A model generated the notes under the pieces. It had not been told where the DNA came from, did not search any database, and saw nothing but the letters and a program-made list of their open reading frames with translations. A stretch of DNA of 64,000 nucleotides from Ruegeria sp. THAF57 (GTDB lineage Bacteria > Pseudomonadota > Alphaproteobacteria > Rhodobacterales > Rhodobacteraceae), in the NCBI RefSeq assembly GCF_903914075.1, contig NZ_CAIWNQ010000007.1, positions 62,001 through 126,000 of the forward strand. Direction: 5' to 3'. Both the position numbers and the translations under genes were made by a program. Position 1 is the first letter of the stretch, and each line of letters begins with the position of its first letter. Below, one piece after another: positions 35,959-44,862 of this stretch.

Positions 35959-37554
35959 TCAGGTATCGGCAAGTATCAAATCGCTCGCCTTTTCACCGAT
36001 CATGATCGCAGGCGCATTGGTGTTTCCGCTGACGATTTCGGGCATGATCGAGCAATCAGCGACCCGCAGGTTTTCTATTCCGTTGACCTTCAAATGGGGG
36101 TCTACAACCGCATCGCCCGACGCGCCCATCGCGCAGGTGCCTGTCGGGTGGTAGATCGAAACAGAATTCGACCGTGCCCAGTCCAGTGTGCCTTCGTAAT
36201 CATTGCAGGATAGCTGAGCGTCAGGCCGGAACTCTTCCGAGATTTTTGACGCCAACGGGTTATGCCGTGCGATCTTTCGGGCGATGTTCACTCCGTCTAC
36301 GATCGTCCGGCAGTCGGTTTCCGTTGACAGGTAATTCGGAACGATTTTGACATATTCAGAAGGATCAGGCCCATTCAAGAGCAGCTCGCCTCGGCTTTCA
36401 GGGCGCAGTTGGCAAACCGACATGGTAAAAGCAGAGAAAGGGTGCACGCCTTCGCCAGGGCTGTCCGCAGACCACGGCTGGACGTGAAACTGGATATCGG
36501 GCGTATGCACTTCGGGGCGCGTTTTCAGAAACCCGGTGGCAAGGCTAGCAGCCATGGTCATGGGCCCAGCGCGAAACAAGGCATATTTTAGCGCAATGCG
36601 GGCCTGATTGAGCAGGCTGCGCACTTCGTCGTTCAGCGTGGGTTCGTTGCATTTGAATACAAGGCGCGCCTGCAGGTGATCCTGCAACCCTTTGCCAACG
36701 CGAGGTAAGGCGTGTATCGGCTCAATCCCATTGTCTTTCAGGTGATCGGGATTACCGATGCCCGATAGCATCAATATCTGTGGCGAGTTGATTGCCCCTC
36801 CAGACAGTATGATTTCCCGGCGCACCTTAAGAGTCCGTGTCTCGCCAGAGCGGTCGCGATATTCCAGCTTGGTGGCCTTCTTTCCGTCGAGTACTACTCG
36901 CGAAACCAGAGCGTGGGTGATGATGTTCAGATTGCCTCGGTCGCGGATCGGTTTGAGATAGGCCACTGCAGCGCTGCACCGGCGCCCGTTGCGCGTCGTC
37001 AGCTGAAAATATCCGACGCCTTCCTGTTCCGCACCGTTGTAGTCCGGGTTGAACGGATAGCCCGCGGACTGCGCGGCGGCGACCCAGGCGTCACAGATCG
37101 GACGTTGTATACGCATATTCGACACTGAAAGCGGGCCGCCTGTGCCATGAAAGGCATCCTCACCGCGTTCTTGATTTTCGCTGCGCTTGAAGAGGGGCAG
37201 CACGTCTTCCCATCCCCAGCCTACATTGCCCATCTGACGCCAGCGGTCGTAGTCTTCTTTTTGTCCGCGCACGTAAAGAAGACCATTTAGCGAGGACGAA
37301 CCACCCAAAACCTTTCCGCGCGGCCAGTCAATAGAACGACCGTTTAGCCCTGGGTCGGGCTCGGTGCGGTAACACCAGTCGACCGATGGGTTGTGCATGG
37401 TTTTGAAATACCCAACGGGGATGTGAATCCATGGATTCGTATCTGGCCCACCCGCTTCAAGCAGGGCGACTTTAATGTTTGGATCGGCGCTCAGACGGTT
37501 GGCAATGACACAGCCAGAAGACCCCGCCCCTACAACCGCATAGTCCACCTCCAT
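35959..37554 (-). CDS. GMC-family FAD oxidoreductase (choline/alcohol dehydrogenase-like)
   Basis: A 531-residue flavoprotein. The N-terminal dinucleotide motif YAVVGAGSSGCVIANRLS is at residues 5-22, GKVLGGSSSLNGLLYVRG (GMC signature 1) near 80, and the C-terminal catalytic His in YHPTGTCAMG near 470. The start has GGAGGAG upstream. It is divergent from a TRAP uptake operon, and the two sets probably share control by the IclR regulator at 41002. It would oxidise an imported alcohol; choline itself is not implied. Confidence 0.93.
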   Translation of the reverse strand: MEVDYAVVGAGSSGCVIANRLSADPNIKVALLEAGGPDTNPWIHIPVGYFKTMHNPSVDWCYRTEPDPGLNGRSIDWPRGKVLGGSSSLNGLLYVRGQKEDYDRWRQMGNVGWGWEDVLPLFKRSENQERGEDAFHGTGGPLSVSNMRIQRPICDAWVAAAQSAGYPFNPDYNGAEQEGVGYFQLTTRNGRRCSAAVAYLKPIRDRGNLNIITHALVSRVVLDGKKATKLEYRDRSGETRTLKVRREIILSGGAINSPQILMLSGIGNPDHLKDNGIEPIHALPRVGKGLQDHLQARLVFKCNEPTLNDEVRSLLNQARIALKYALFRAGPMTMAASLATGFLKTRPEVHTPDIQFHVQPWSADSPGEGVHPFSAFTMSVCQLRPESRGELLLNGPDPSEYVKIVPNYLSTETDCRTIVDGVNIARKIARHNPLASKISEEFRPDAQLSCNDYEGTLDWARSNSVSIYHPTGTCAMGASGDAVVDPHLKVNGIENLRVADCSIMPEIVSGNTNAPAIMIGEKASDLILADT

Positions 37555-37661
37555 GACCGTCTCCTCCCAAAGTCGTTAAAAAACTCTATGCAAATTGCCA
37601 GAACTATACTAGCCTTTTTTGATACAAAACGTCTCAATAATTGCGATACGGGAGGATAGCA

Positions 37662-38900
37662 ATGGAGATCGGACGGAAACTGAGTGGCATTTCAAGGCGG
37701 GATTTCTTCCGTGTGGCAGGTCGCTATGGCATGAGCTCGACTCTGCTGGCAGCTGGTGGGTTCGGCGGCGCGATGAGCCTCGCCAATTTGGCGCAAGCCG
37801 CTGAATCAAATTATGAAAAGCGGTTCTCAAAAGAACCCAAACACACGCTGAAATTCGGTGCGGCCGGTTTCAATACCCGCAACCTGCTGATCGAACGGGC
37901 AGGGGCCATTGAGTTCGCCCGCGACCTGGAAGAACGCACAGACGGTGAGATTCGCATCGAATTTATTGGCGACAATCAGATCTGCGGTCAGCTTAGCTGT
38001 GTTGAGAAGACTCAGCAGGGAATTGTGGATATCTACGCCGCCTCAACCCAGAACTCCGCGGGCGGTGCACCGTATCTTAACGTGCTGGACTATGCCTATA
38101 TGTTCCCAAGCCGCGCGGCGCAGTATCATTTCTTCTACAGCCCCGAAAGCCAGCGCATCCTGCGTGACCCATTGGAAAAACGGCATGGCCTGAAGTTCCT
38201 GTTCACCCACTGTGAACTGCGCGGCCTACAGATGGGTTCGACTTTTGCGGACAAGCCTACTGTGACAAAACTGGAGGAACTGTTCGGCACCAAGAACCGG
38301 GTCACCGGCACACAACTTGGCCGGATCGCGATGCAGTTGCTTAACCTCAACCCGGTGCCGGTGGCGTGGGAAGAAACGTTGGACGCGCTGAAGACCGGTT
38401 TGATCGACGGGGCCGAAACATGGGCGTCTGCTGTTGCCTATGCCAACATGGCCCCTGTTGTTTCGCAATCGGTGAACCTTAAGTTCTTCTGCGGTACCGA
38501 ACATACTTCGATGTCAGCGAAAGTTTTCGACAGCCTGAGCGGAGAGCTTCAGGATGCCGTCATGGAATCCTCGTACTTCACACAAGCGCTGATTCAGGGT
38601 GCGAACGAGGCTGCACTGCTGAACACCGTGGGGTTCTCGGACCCGCAACTGCCTAACACGATCTTTGCAGAGAACGGCGTTCGTGCGGCCTTCCTGCCGG
38701 ACGATCAGATCAAACTGGCCGAAGAGATGTGTGCCCCGAACTACAATCCCGAACCGTGGGCGCAATGGCGTGAGCGTCTGAACAACTGGGCGGGCGGCAT
38801 CGATACCTATCAGGAAATCTACGATATCGCGCGCGAGATTCCGGCAGACATGCTGCCCGAAAATGTCGAGCCCCGTCGTTGGTGGATGGGCACTGCCTGA
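37662..38900 (+). CDS. TRAP transporter substrate-binding protein, Tat-exported
   Basis: A 412-residue DctP-family protein. The N-terminus carries a twin-arginine signal (SRRDFFRVAG, then a hydrophobic stretch to ANLAQA|AESN), so it is folded with or without cofactor before export. Family segments include the conserved Arg-bearing GTKNRVTGTQLGRIA region and DGAETWASAVAYANM. ATG 37662 with GGAGG nine bases before it is preferred to 37641. It binds the ligand of the TRAP system encoded next. Confidence 0.92.
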   Translation: MEIGRKLSGISRRDFFRVAGRYGMSSTLLAAGGFGGAMSLANLAQAAESNYEKRFSKEPKHTLKFGAAGFNTRNLLIERAGAIEFARDLEERTDGEIRIEFIGDNQICGQLSCVEKTQQGIVDIYAASTQNSAGGAPYLNVLDYAYMFPSRAAQYHFFYSPESQRILRDPLEKRHGLKFLFTHCELRGLQMGSTFADKPTVTKLEELFGTKNRVTGTQLGRIAMQLLNLNPVPVAWEETLDALKTGLIDGAETWASAVAYANMAPVVSQSVNLKFFCGTEHTSMSAKVFDSLSGELQDAVMESSYFTQALIQGANEAALLNTVGFSDPQLPNTIFAENGVRAAFLPDDQIKLAEEMCAPNYNPEPWAQWRERLNNWAGGIDTYQEIYDIAREIPADMLPENVEPRRWWMGTA

Positions 38901-38911
38901 TTAAGCTGAAC

Positions 38912-38936
38912 GAACTGGCCCCAAGCGGGCCAGTTC
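38912..38936 (+). promoter_or_regulatory. Strong stem-loop between TRAP binding protein and permease genes
   Basis: The stem GAACTGGCCC (38912-38921) pairs perfectly with GGGCCAGTTC (38927-38936) around a CAAGC loop. No T-run follows (CAAAAAATA), so it is more likely an RNA stability or processing element than a full terminator. It parallels the hairpin after the ABC binding-protein gene at 23451. Confidence 0.7.
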
Positions 38937-38966
38937 CAAAAAATACCCACTGGGAGGACGGGGTTC

Positions 38967-39632
38967 ATGTCGTTGTGGGCAGATATCGGCGCGATTTTTA
39001 GCGCTTTACTCAGCCGGGATTCATTCGAGATTCAATCTGCGTTGCGCTCGGACGCGGCCTGGGTGATGGGCACGGTGGTAGCGGCTCTTGGCGGATTGCT
39101 GATCATGATGATTTACCGAAAAGTGCCATTTATCGAACACCACCTTGAGCGCTCGGTCATGGTGTATTCGTATCTGGCGATCGCGCTGATTATCTTCTGG
39201 GGAGTCATAGATCGGTTCGTGTTCAATGATCAGGAACCATGGTCTACCACCATCCCCCCCCTGTTATTTATGGTAATGGCGTGGTTTGGCGCGTCTTACA
39301 ACGTGCGCCTGCGCACTCATCTCAGTTTTTCCGAGTTCCGCACAGCAATGCCGCGTGGCGCTCAGTTGGCGTGCCTGATCTTGGACGCGGTGTTATGGTT
39401 CATCTTTGCTGTCATCGTGATCGTGACCACGACACGACTGGTGGCGTTATCCGCATCGAATTTCCAGATTGTTCTGGGCACAGACAACATTATGCAATGG
39501 TGGTTCCTGCTGGCTGCCCCCCTATCGTTTTTCTTGATGGTTGGGCGGGTATTTCAGAACTTGGCCGATGATTTCCGAAACTGGAAAACAGGCAAGCCTT
39601 TGTTGCAACAGGCAGTGATAGGTTCAGACTGA
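38967..39632 (+). CDS. TRAP transporter small permease subunit (DctQ-like)
   Basis: A 221-residue membrane protein, somewhat longer than usual DctQ subunits, with four to five hydrophobic segments (for example VVAALGGLLIMMIYRKV, SVMVYSYLAIALIIFWGVI, WWFLLAAPLSFFLMVGRVF). A GGGAGGACGGGG ribosome site precedes it. The stop overlaps the DctM start (TGATG). It partners the large subunit for sodium-coupled uptake. Confidence 0.88.
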   Translation: MSLWADIGAIFSALLSRDSFEIQSALRSDAAWVMGTVVAALGGLLIMMIYRKVPFIEHHLERSVMVYSYLAIALIIFWGVIDRFVFNDQEPWSTTIPPLLFMVMAWFGASYNVRLRTHLSFSEFRTAMPRGAQLACLILDAVLWFIFAVIVIVTTTRLVALSASNFQIVLGTDNIMQWWFLLAAPLSFFLMVGRVFQNLADDFRNWKTGKPLLQQAVIGSD

Positions 39633-40990
39633 TGGCAGACGGAACCTGGGTAACTCTGATCTCGGTGGGGGTCACATTTCTGTTCATGCTTGGTGTGCCT
39701 GTTTTGCTGGTCATCAGCTACTGGGTGATTGGCTGTTCCTTTGTCCTCGGCCTTACGCTGGACAATATGGGTGCCGAGCTGTTGAACGTCTTCAATAAGG
39801 GTTTCGCCCTGCTGGCGATGCCACTTTTCATTCTGACTGGCGACCTAATCAACAAGTCCGGTATCGCCCGCAGGTTAAGTGACTTTGCTTACGCCTGTCT
39901 GGGTTGGATACGCGGCGGGCTTGCGATGGCATCATTGGGGGCCTGCGGATTGTTCGCGGCGATTTCGGGATCGAACTCGGCCACGACGGCGACGATCGGG
40001 TCAATGCTGCACCCTGAGATGGTCAAGGGCGGATATGACGAAAGGTTCAGTGCGGCAACTGCGGCAGCAGGGGGTACGGTTGGGATCATCATCCCACCTT
40101 CGATTATTTTCATCGTTTATGGTTTCCTGATGAACCTGCCGATTTCCGAACTGTTCGTAGCAGGCATTCTGCCCGGTGCGCTGATGGTAATGGGCATGCA
40201 ACTCGCCTGTTGGATCATCTGCCGCATGAATGGATGGGGCTACCTGATCCCTCTGCAACTGAACCGTATTCTGAAAACTGCCTTTGGCGCATGGCTCGGG
40301 TTCTTTGCCATTGGGCTGGTTCTTTGGGGTATATACACGGGTAAATTCTCGCCGACCGAAGCGGCAGGAGTTACCGTGGGATTCTGCGTGATCGCTGGGC
40401 TGGTCAGCTATCCGATCAACCGCATCATGGGCGCACGCAACAACATTCCGCCCACCGAAAAGACATATGCCGAGATGTTTGTGGTAGAGGGTTTTACCAT
40501 TCCAGAAATCCCATCGATCGTGATCCGTTCGGCACAGATCACCGGTATCCTTGCGCCGCTGATCGCGGTGTCGGTCGTGATGCAGCAAATCCTGTCTTTG
40601 CTTGGTGCGCAGCAGACTATTGGCGATTTCGTCACGTCGATGGGCGGGTATCATGCGGTGCTGTTCACCTCGATGGTGATCGTATTCTTTTCCGGCATGG
40701 TTTTGGAGAGTCTCCCGGTAACGATTATTCTCGCTCCCATTCTGGCCCCTATCGCAGCATCGGTAGGAGTTGATCCGATCCATTTCTCGGTGATTTTTCT
40801 TGTGGGGGCGTCCATCGGATTCATCACTCCGCCCTATGGGCTGAACTTGTACGTGGCTTCAGGTGTAACAGGTGTTCCGTATTTCCGGTTGTTACGCTAC
40901 ACGGTGCCGTATCTGGTTGCCTTGCTATCAGTTTGGATACTTGTTTCGTTGGTGCCCGATCTGGCCTTGATCCTGCTGCCCAACAACTAG
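39632..40990 (+). CDS. TRAP transporter large permease subunit (DctM-like)
   Basis: A 452-residue polytopic protein with the DctM signatures FALLAMPLFILTGDLINKSG near residue 52, GLFAAISGSNSATTATIGSM near 105 and FITPPYGLNLYVASGVTG near 395. It carries the ion and substrate path. It is coupled to DctQ by a TGATG overlap and followed 11 bases later by the IclR gene, so the regulator is probably in the same transcript. Confidence 0.95.
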   Translation: MADGTWVTLISVGVTFLFMLGVPVLLVISYWVIGCSFVLGLTLDNMGAELLNVFNKGFALLAMPLFILTGDLINKSGIARRLSDFAYACLGWIRGGLAMASLGACGLFAAISGSNSATTATIGSMLHPEMVKGGYDERFSAATAAAGGTVGIIIPPSIIFIVYGFLMNLPISELFVAGILPGALMVMGMQLACWIICRMNGWGYLIPLQLNRILKTAFGAWLGFFAIGLVLWGIYTGKFSPTEAAGVTVGFCVIAGLVSYPINRIMGARNNIPPTEKTYAEMFVVEGFTIPEIPSIVIRSAQITGILAPLIAVSVVMQQILSLLGAQQTIGDFVTSMGGYHAVLFTSMVIVFFSGMVLESLPVTIILAPILAPIAASVGVDPIHFSVIFLVGASIGFITPPYGLNLYVASGVTGVPYFRLLRYTVPYLVALLSVWILVSLVPDLALILLPNN

Positions 40991-41001
40991 AAGGTAGCGG
41001 G

Positions 41002-41781
41002 ATGGCGAATTTAGATGTACCAGACAAAGATTCTCAGATACCGACGAACCTGCGCCTGTTGCTGATCCTGGAAGAAGTCGCTCGTCGCGGAGTTGCTGTT
41101 AGACCCTCGGATCTGATTGAAACGCTGGGTCTGGCAAAACCTACGATTCATCGCTTATTGCAAACTGCTGAGACCGAAGGTTTCCTTCAGCGTGATCTGG
41201 ATGGGCGGTCTTTCGGACCGGGCCCCCGCCTGCGTCAGCTTTCGGTGAATACAGTGTCGTCCGAACATTTGCGTACTGCGCGACTTAGGATTTTGCGCAG
41301 CGTGGCAGATGAAATCGGTGAAACATGCAATCTGGCAATCCCCGACCGCGAAGGGATGATCTATCTTGACCGGGTCGAGACAAAGTGGCCTTTGCGCATT
41401 CAGTTGCCGGTCGGGACGCAAGTGCCGTTTCACTGCACAGCTAGCGGCAAGATGTACTTGTCGACGCTTAGGCAACAAGTTCTGGACGGTTATCTGGCCG
41501 CTGGAAGGCTGGACGCCCAGACGCAGCATACACTGACCGAACCTAAGGCATTGCGGGCCGAAATGAACCGGATTTCTGTCAGCGGTTATTCGACTGATGA
41601 CGAAGAATTCATGTCCGGCATGACCGCTGTGGCCGTTCCAATTCAGGACGAGACGGGCAGGTTGGTCGCCACTTTGTCGGTTCATGCCCCAACGCAAAGG
41701 CATAAACTGCAAGGGTTGCTCGAATTCCTTCCTCTCCTGAATGGAGGAGCCGAAAAGTTGTCGAAGCTTCTATATTCTTGA
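41002..41781 (+). CDS. IclR-family transcriptional regulator
   Basis: A 259-residue regulator with N-terminal winged HTH (RPSDLIETLGLAKPTIHRLL) and C-terminal effector domain (HCTASGKMYLSTL near 148, GMTAVAVPIQDETGRLVATLS near 211). ATG 41002 follows AAGGTAGCGGG; the frame is open back to 40933 but that overlaps dctM. It probably senses the TRAP substrate or a product and controls the TRAP and GMC promoter in 37555-37661. Confidence 0.92.
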   Translation: MANLDVPDKDSQIPTNLRLLLILEEVARRGVAVRPSDLIETLGLAKPTIHRLLQTAETEGFLQRDLDGRSFGPGPRLRQLSVNTVSSEHLRTARLRILRSVADEIGETCNLAIPDREGMIYLDRVETKWPLRIQLPVGTQVPFHCTASGKMYLSTLRQQVLDGYLAAGRLDAQTQHTLTEPKALRAEMNRISVSGYSTDDEEFMSGMTAVAVPIQDETGRLVATLSVHAPTQRHKLQGLLEFLPLLNGGAEKLSKLLYS

Positions 41782-42024
41782 TTGGCTCTTTGCTGAGCCG
41801 TAGCAAAGTGTTCTGCCTGCACCGGCATTGTTCGCGATCCTGTCGATATTTCGGATCTCAAAACTTTCATCAGCTTACGCTGGCATAAGGAAAGTCGGTT
41901 ATAGGAAGTTATGTCGTTGCCGAGATTCCCAAAAATCCAGTCGGGTTTCTTTGTCAGGTTTTCCGTAGGCGTCGGCAGGAATTTCCAAATATTGAGTTCT
42001 GACCTAACTTAGATCCCGCTATCC

Positions 42025-42110
42025 CGTAAGCGGACATTGATGGACACCGCGGCGAACGACTGCCTTGAGCCCAAACTCTCAAATGCTGCGCTACGGACCA
42101 ATGTCTGTTT
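42025..42110. repeat. Dispersed intergenic repeat, copy 6
   Basis: This lies in the 378-base gap between the IclR and DLH-like genes, which holds no gene. It reads AAGCGGACATTGATGGACACC, then GCGGCGAACGACTGCCTTGAGCCC and CGGACCAATGTCTG. It matches the second core type of the family. Confidence 0.6.
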
Positions 42111-42126
42111 CCCGGTATGAGGTAGG

Positions 42127-42149
42127 CAGAGGCCTTTTTGTGGCCTCTG
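42127..42149 (-). terminator. Hairpin downstream of the DLH-like gene
   Basis: A perfect eight-base stem CAGAGGCC/GGCCTCTG with a seven-base loop lies just after the stop of the leftward gene at 42160. On the transcribed (minus) strand it is not followed by a T-run, so it may be a weak terminator or an RNA end-protecting hairpin. Confidence 0.45.
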
Positions 42150-42159
42150 TCTCGTTGGT

Positions 42160-43107
42160 TCACTTGTTGAAGAACTCGGCGGCGGCGTCGGTCGACGCTT
42201 TCACGGCATCTGGCTTGTAGTAGAAGTCCACGTGGCCGAATTCGTCGAACGCCAGTTCCTCATGCTCGTTCGTCAGCTTTTCGATAAACTGGGTGGAGCA
42301 AGGCGCAGTGAATGCCGTGCTGGAGTAGATCGTCAGCGTAGGCTGCGTGATCTTGTCAGCATAGGCTTCACCAAGTGAGAACAGGGACTGCATGCTCTGA
42401 TCGGCAATATGCATGTTTGAGAAGTTCGGAACTGCTTCTGGCCCCTTGGCCCCTGTGCGACCGTAGTAGTCATAGCTGGCCTCAGCCATCGACGGGAACG
42501 GAGCGGCTGCGACAAAATCTTCGCGGGAAATTTCGTCATCCAGGCCGAAAGTGTCAACGTAGACCGGCTCGCCGGTCTCATACATCTTCTGCATCGCCGC
42601 ATTGGACGCTGCGATCATCTGGTGCGCCATGTTGGGATCGGCCCACTGGAACCCATCTGCGGCCATCATTCCAGAGACCAGAGCGATTTTCTTGATGCGG
42701 TGGTCGGTTACGGCGGCGGAGGCGATGATCGAGCCGCCCTGGCACACGCCCAGGCCGTGGATTTCTTCCACGAATGGAAGGGTGCCGAGGTATGACACAG
42801 CGTCCCAAGTGTTCTCGATCAGTCGGAACATATAGCGCGATTTCATGTGCTCTCCTGGCAGCGCGGGGCTGTCGCCCATGCCCAGATAGTCAAAGCCCAG
42901 ATAGATGAAGCCGCGAGCGGCCATTTCCGGGCCGTAGGTCGCGGGGATCTGATCTTTCACCTGCGGGAAGGGGCTAGCGCCGACGATGGCTTTGTATTTC
43001 TTCGACGCGTCAAATCCTTCGGGAAGGTAGAGGTCGCCTGCCAAATCCACACCAAAGGACTTGAAGGTCACTTGGTTTTTGCCAGCGCTAAGGGTTTGGG
43101 TTGTCAT
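42160..43107 (-). CDS. Dienelactone-hydrolase-like alpha/beta hydrolase with Cys nucleophile
   Basis: A 315-residue alpha/beta-fold protein. The nucleophile elbow reads GLGVCQGGS, placing Cys122 where most relatives have Ser, as in dienelactone hydrolases. A possible acid is in the YSSTAFTAPCS area, and the C-terminal FGHVDFYYKP supplies the His. No signal peptide. It is divergent from a TetR-family regulator with inverted repeats between them, so it is probably induced by a small hydrophobic ligand. The substrate is unknown; a lactone or thioester is plausible. Confidence 0.85.
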   Translation of the reverse strand: MTTQTLSAGKNQVTFKSFGVDLAGDLYLPEGFDASKKYKAIVGASPFPQVKDQIPATYGPEMAARGFIYLGFDYLGMGDSPALPGEHMKSRYMFRLIENTWDAVSYLGTLPFVEEIHGLGVCQGGSIIASAAVTDHRIKKIALVSGMMAADGFQWADPNMAHQMIAASNAAMQKMYETGEPVYVDTFGLDDEISREDFVAAAPFPSMAEASYDYYGRTGAKGPEAVPNFSNMHIADQSMQSLFSLGEAYADKITQPTLTIYSSTAFTAPCSTQFIEKLTNEHEELAFDEFGHVDFYYKPDAVKASTDAAAEFFNK

Positions 43108-43148
43108 GGTCTTGGTCCTTTCGGGTTGGAAGACGCTTGGCCTTGCAA

Positions 43149-43170
43149 AAGTAAATTGTGAAGTTTACTT
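43149..43170. promoter_or_regulatory. Inverted repeat, probable TetR-family operator (first)
   Basis: The arms AAGTAAA (43149-43155) and TTTACTT (43164-43170) are separated by eight bases in the divergent promoter between the DLH-like gene and the TetR gene. A TTTACTTAT-like half-site recurs nearer the TetR start (43204-43212 region). Confidence 0.6.
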
Positions 43171-43183
43171 ATGGGGTGGTAAG

Positions 43184-43197
43184 GTGTTTGTAAACAC
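43184..43197. promoter_or_regulatory. Inverted repeat, probable TetR-family operator (second)
   Basis: GTGTTTGTAAACAC has six-base arms around a two-base centre, 28 bases before the TetR GTG start. Together with the AAGTAAA/TTTACTT repeat it may form paired sites controlling both genes. Confidence 0.55.
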
Positions 43198-43224
43198 AAC
43201 TTTTTACTTATTGAGGTGGAACCT

Positions 43225-43815
43225 GTGAAACGTACTGAAAAGAAACGGAAAGATATCATCGACGCAGCCATCGATGAGTTCCGTGAGCAAGGGTTCCTGG
43301 GGGCAAAGACCACCTCAATCGCGAAAAAAGCGAACGTATCGAGTCGCACGCTTTACAATCACTTCGAAAGCAAGGAGGCGCTGTTCGACGCGATCTCAGA
43401 GATCATGTTGGAACAGAGCCGCAGCATGCAGCCGGTATCCTATGATCCGGATCGCGACTTCGCCGAGCAACTGAAGGATGCTCTTTGGTACTACGTCGGA
43501 GTGATCACGGAAGAAACAGCCATCGGATTAAATCGCATGGTCCTGTCAGAGCTGATCCGTGACCTTGATCGGTCCCGGCGGTTCTTCACTCAGACCGAAA
43601 CCCACGATTATCCGATGACGCGGTTGATTAGTGAGGCTATGGACGCTGGCGTTATACGAGAAGCTGATCCTGCCTTCGCAACGAACCAGCTTTTGGGGCT
43701 CGTCAAAAACTTCTTCTTCTGGCCGGAGTTCTTTCTTGGCGAGAACCCGACACCAAAAGACGTCCTGGACGATTGCGTCGCTATGTTTTTGGCGCACTAC
43801 AAAGCGGACGTTTGA
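43225..43815 (+). CDS. TetR-family transcriptional regulator
   Basis: A protein of about 196 residues with the N-terminal TetR HTH (AAIDEFREQGFLGAKTTSIA, then KKANVSSRTLYNHFESKEAL) and a helical C-terminal ligand domain. The frame opens with GTG 43216, but GTG 43225 has GAGGTGG at a good distance and is preferred. It is divergent from the Cys-hydrolase gene with two inverted repeats between them, the classic local repressor layout. Confidence 0.92.
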   Translation: MKRTEKKRKDIIDAAIDEFREQGFLGAKTTSIAKKANVSSRTLYNHFESKEALFDAISEIMLEQSRSMQPVSYDPDRDFAEQLKDALWYYVGVITEETAIGLNRMVLSELIRDLDRSRRFFTQTETHDYPMTRLISEAMDAGVIREADPAFATNQLLGLVKNFFFWPEFFLGENPTPKDVLDDCVAMFLAHYKADV

Positions 43816-43824
43816 TTGGACATC

Positions 43825-43915
43825 ACCAATTGCGGCTTCGTCCGCAGAGCAGACGTTCAAGCAAGTTGCAGCGAATGACCGCTCAGACTTCCAAAGCGGT
43901 CGTTCGCGCTTGGTG
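43825..43915. repeat. Dispersed intergenic repeat, copy 7
   Basis: This lies in the 401-base gap after the TetR gene. It reads GCGGCTTCGTCCGCAGAGCAGACG, then GCAGCGAATGACCGCTCAGAC, then AAAGCGGTCGTTCGCGC. The same gap also holds a run of nine G (44073-44081) but no gene until tRNA-Ala. Confidence 0.65.
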
Positions 43916-44216
43916 CAACAAATGACCAAAAGGCTTATGTACTCTCGGCGAAACGCACTAGTAGCTGCACGGATGGCCTTGTCTCATCTGACATAGCAGT
44001 CAAAAAGCCCGGACATTCCGCGCTTGCTATGTGTGGCCTATAAACAAAATCGCGCGGCGTCCGGGTGAGGCCGGGGGGGGGAGGGGTGCGACAATCCGAC
44101 TCAATGAAGGGCGCAGGGGAGTCCGAAAATAAGGGAGGGGTATCGACGAACTTTCGGGGGTAGTTCGGGTGCAGGAGAAAATGCTTCCAGATTTATCCAG
44201 CAAAATCAATGGATTT

Positions 44217-44292
<76 letters not shown>

Positions 44293-44405
44293 AAAAAGGT
44301 ACTGCCGAAGCAGTGGACGGACGTTTATGAGACAGTGGCGGTTAGCGCAAGTCCAAAAACAGGCTGAGTGGTTAAAAACTTTTAGCCCGCCGTCCGGGAC
44401 GGTTC

Positions 44406-44426
44406 GAGGCGGCGCAGGGCCGCCTC
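44406..44426 (-). terminator. Hairpin after the TIGR02300 gene
   Basis: The arms GAGGCGGC and GCCGCCTC pair around a five-base loop just past the stop at 44436. No T-run follows directly on the minus strand; T-rich sequence comes about 20 bases later. Possible terminator. Confidence 0.4.
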
Positions 44427-44435
44427 TGACCGGTA

Positions 44436-44762
44436 TTAGTTTTCGTCCTCGGACGACATGTCGGTGATGTCGTCCAGCGACACGTTATCATTGTTGTCGT
44501 CATCGTCGTCCAGCAGATCGTCGTCCAGTTCAACGTCGACGTTGTCGTCATCATCCAAAACAATATCTTCATCCGACGCGTTCTCACGCGCTTTGGCCGA
44601 TGCTGCGTCTTCCGCATCCGCGGCGATCATCCGGCTTTTGCCGGTTTCAAGCTCCACGATCTCGCCGGTATAGGGGCTAACGATCGGGTCCTTGTTCAGG
44701 TCATAAAACCGCTTACCGGTTGTCGGGCAAACGCGCTTTACACCCCATTCTTCCTTGGGCAT
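44436..44762 (-). CDS. TIGR02300 family 'FYDLN acid' protein
   Basis: A 108-residue protein. The first 40 residues hold the conserved CPTTGKRFYDLN core, including a lone Cys and a zinc-ribbon-like look, followed by PYTGEIVEL. The rest is an extreme Asp-rich acidic tail. The family is found almost only in alphaproteobacteria and its function is unknown. It is a good clade marker. Its gene is divergent from the DUF45 peptidase. Confidence 0.9.
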   Translation of the reverse strand: MPKEEWGVKRVCPTTGKRFYDLNKDPIVSPYTGEIVELETGKSRMIAADAEDAASAKARENASDEDIVLDDDDNVDVELDDDLLDDDDDNNDNVSLDDITDMSSEDEN

Positions 44763-44862
44763 GTCAATTCCCCTTGATATCAGGTGAGTCGTATCAACGA
44801 TTCAGGTCACGTGCCACATGCGGCGGGTACTGTCAAAGCCTTTGAGCAGGAGAAACAGGCAT

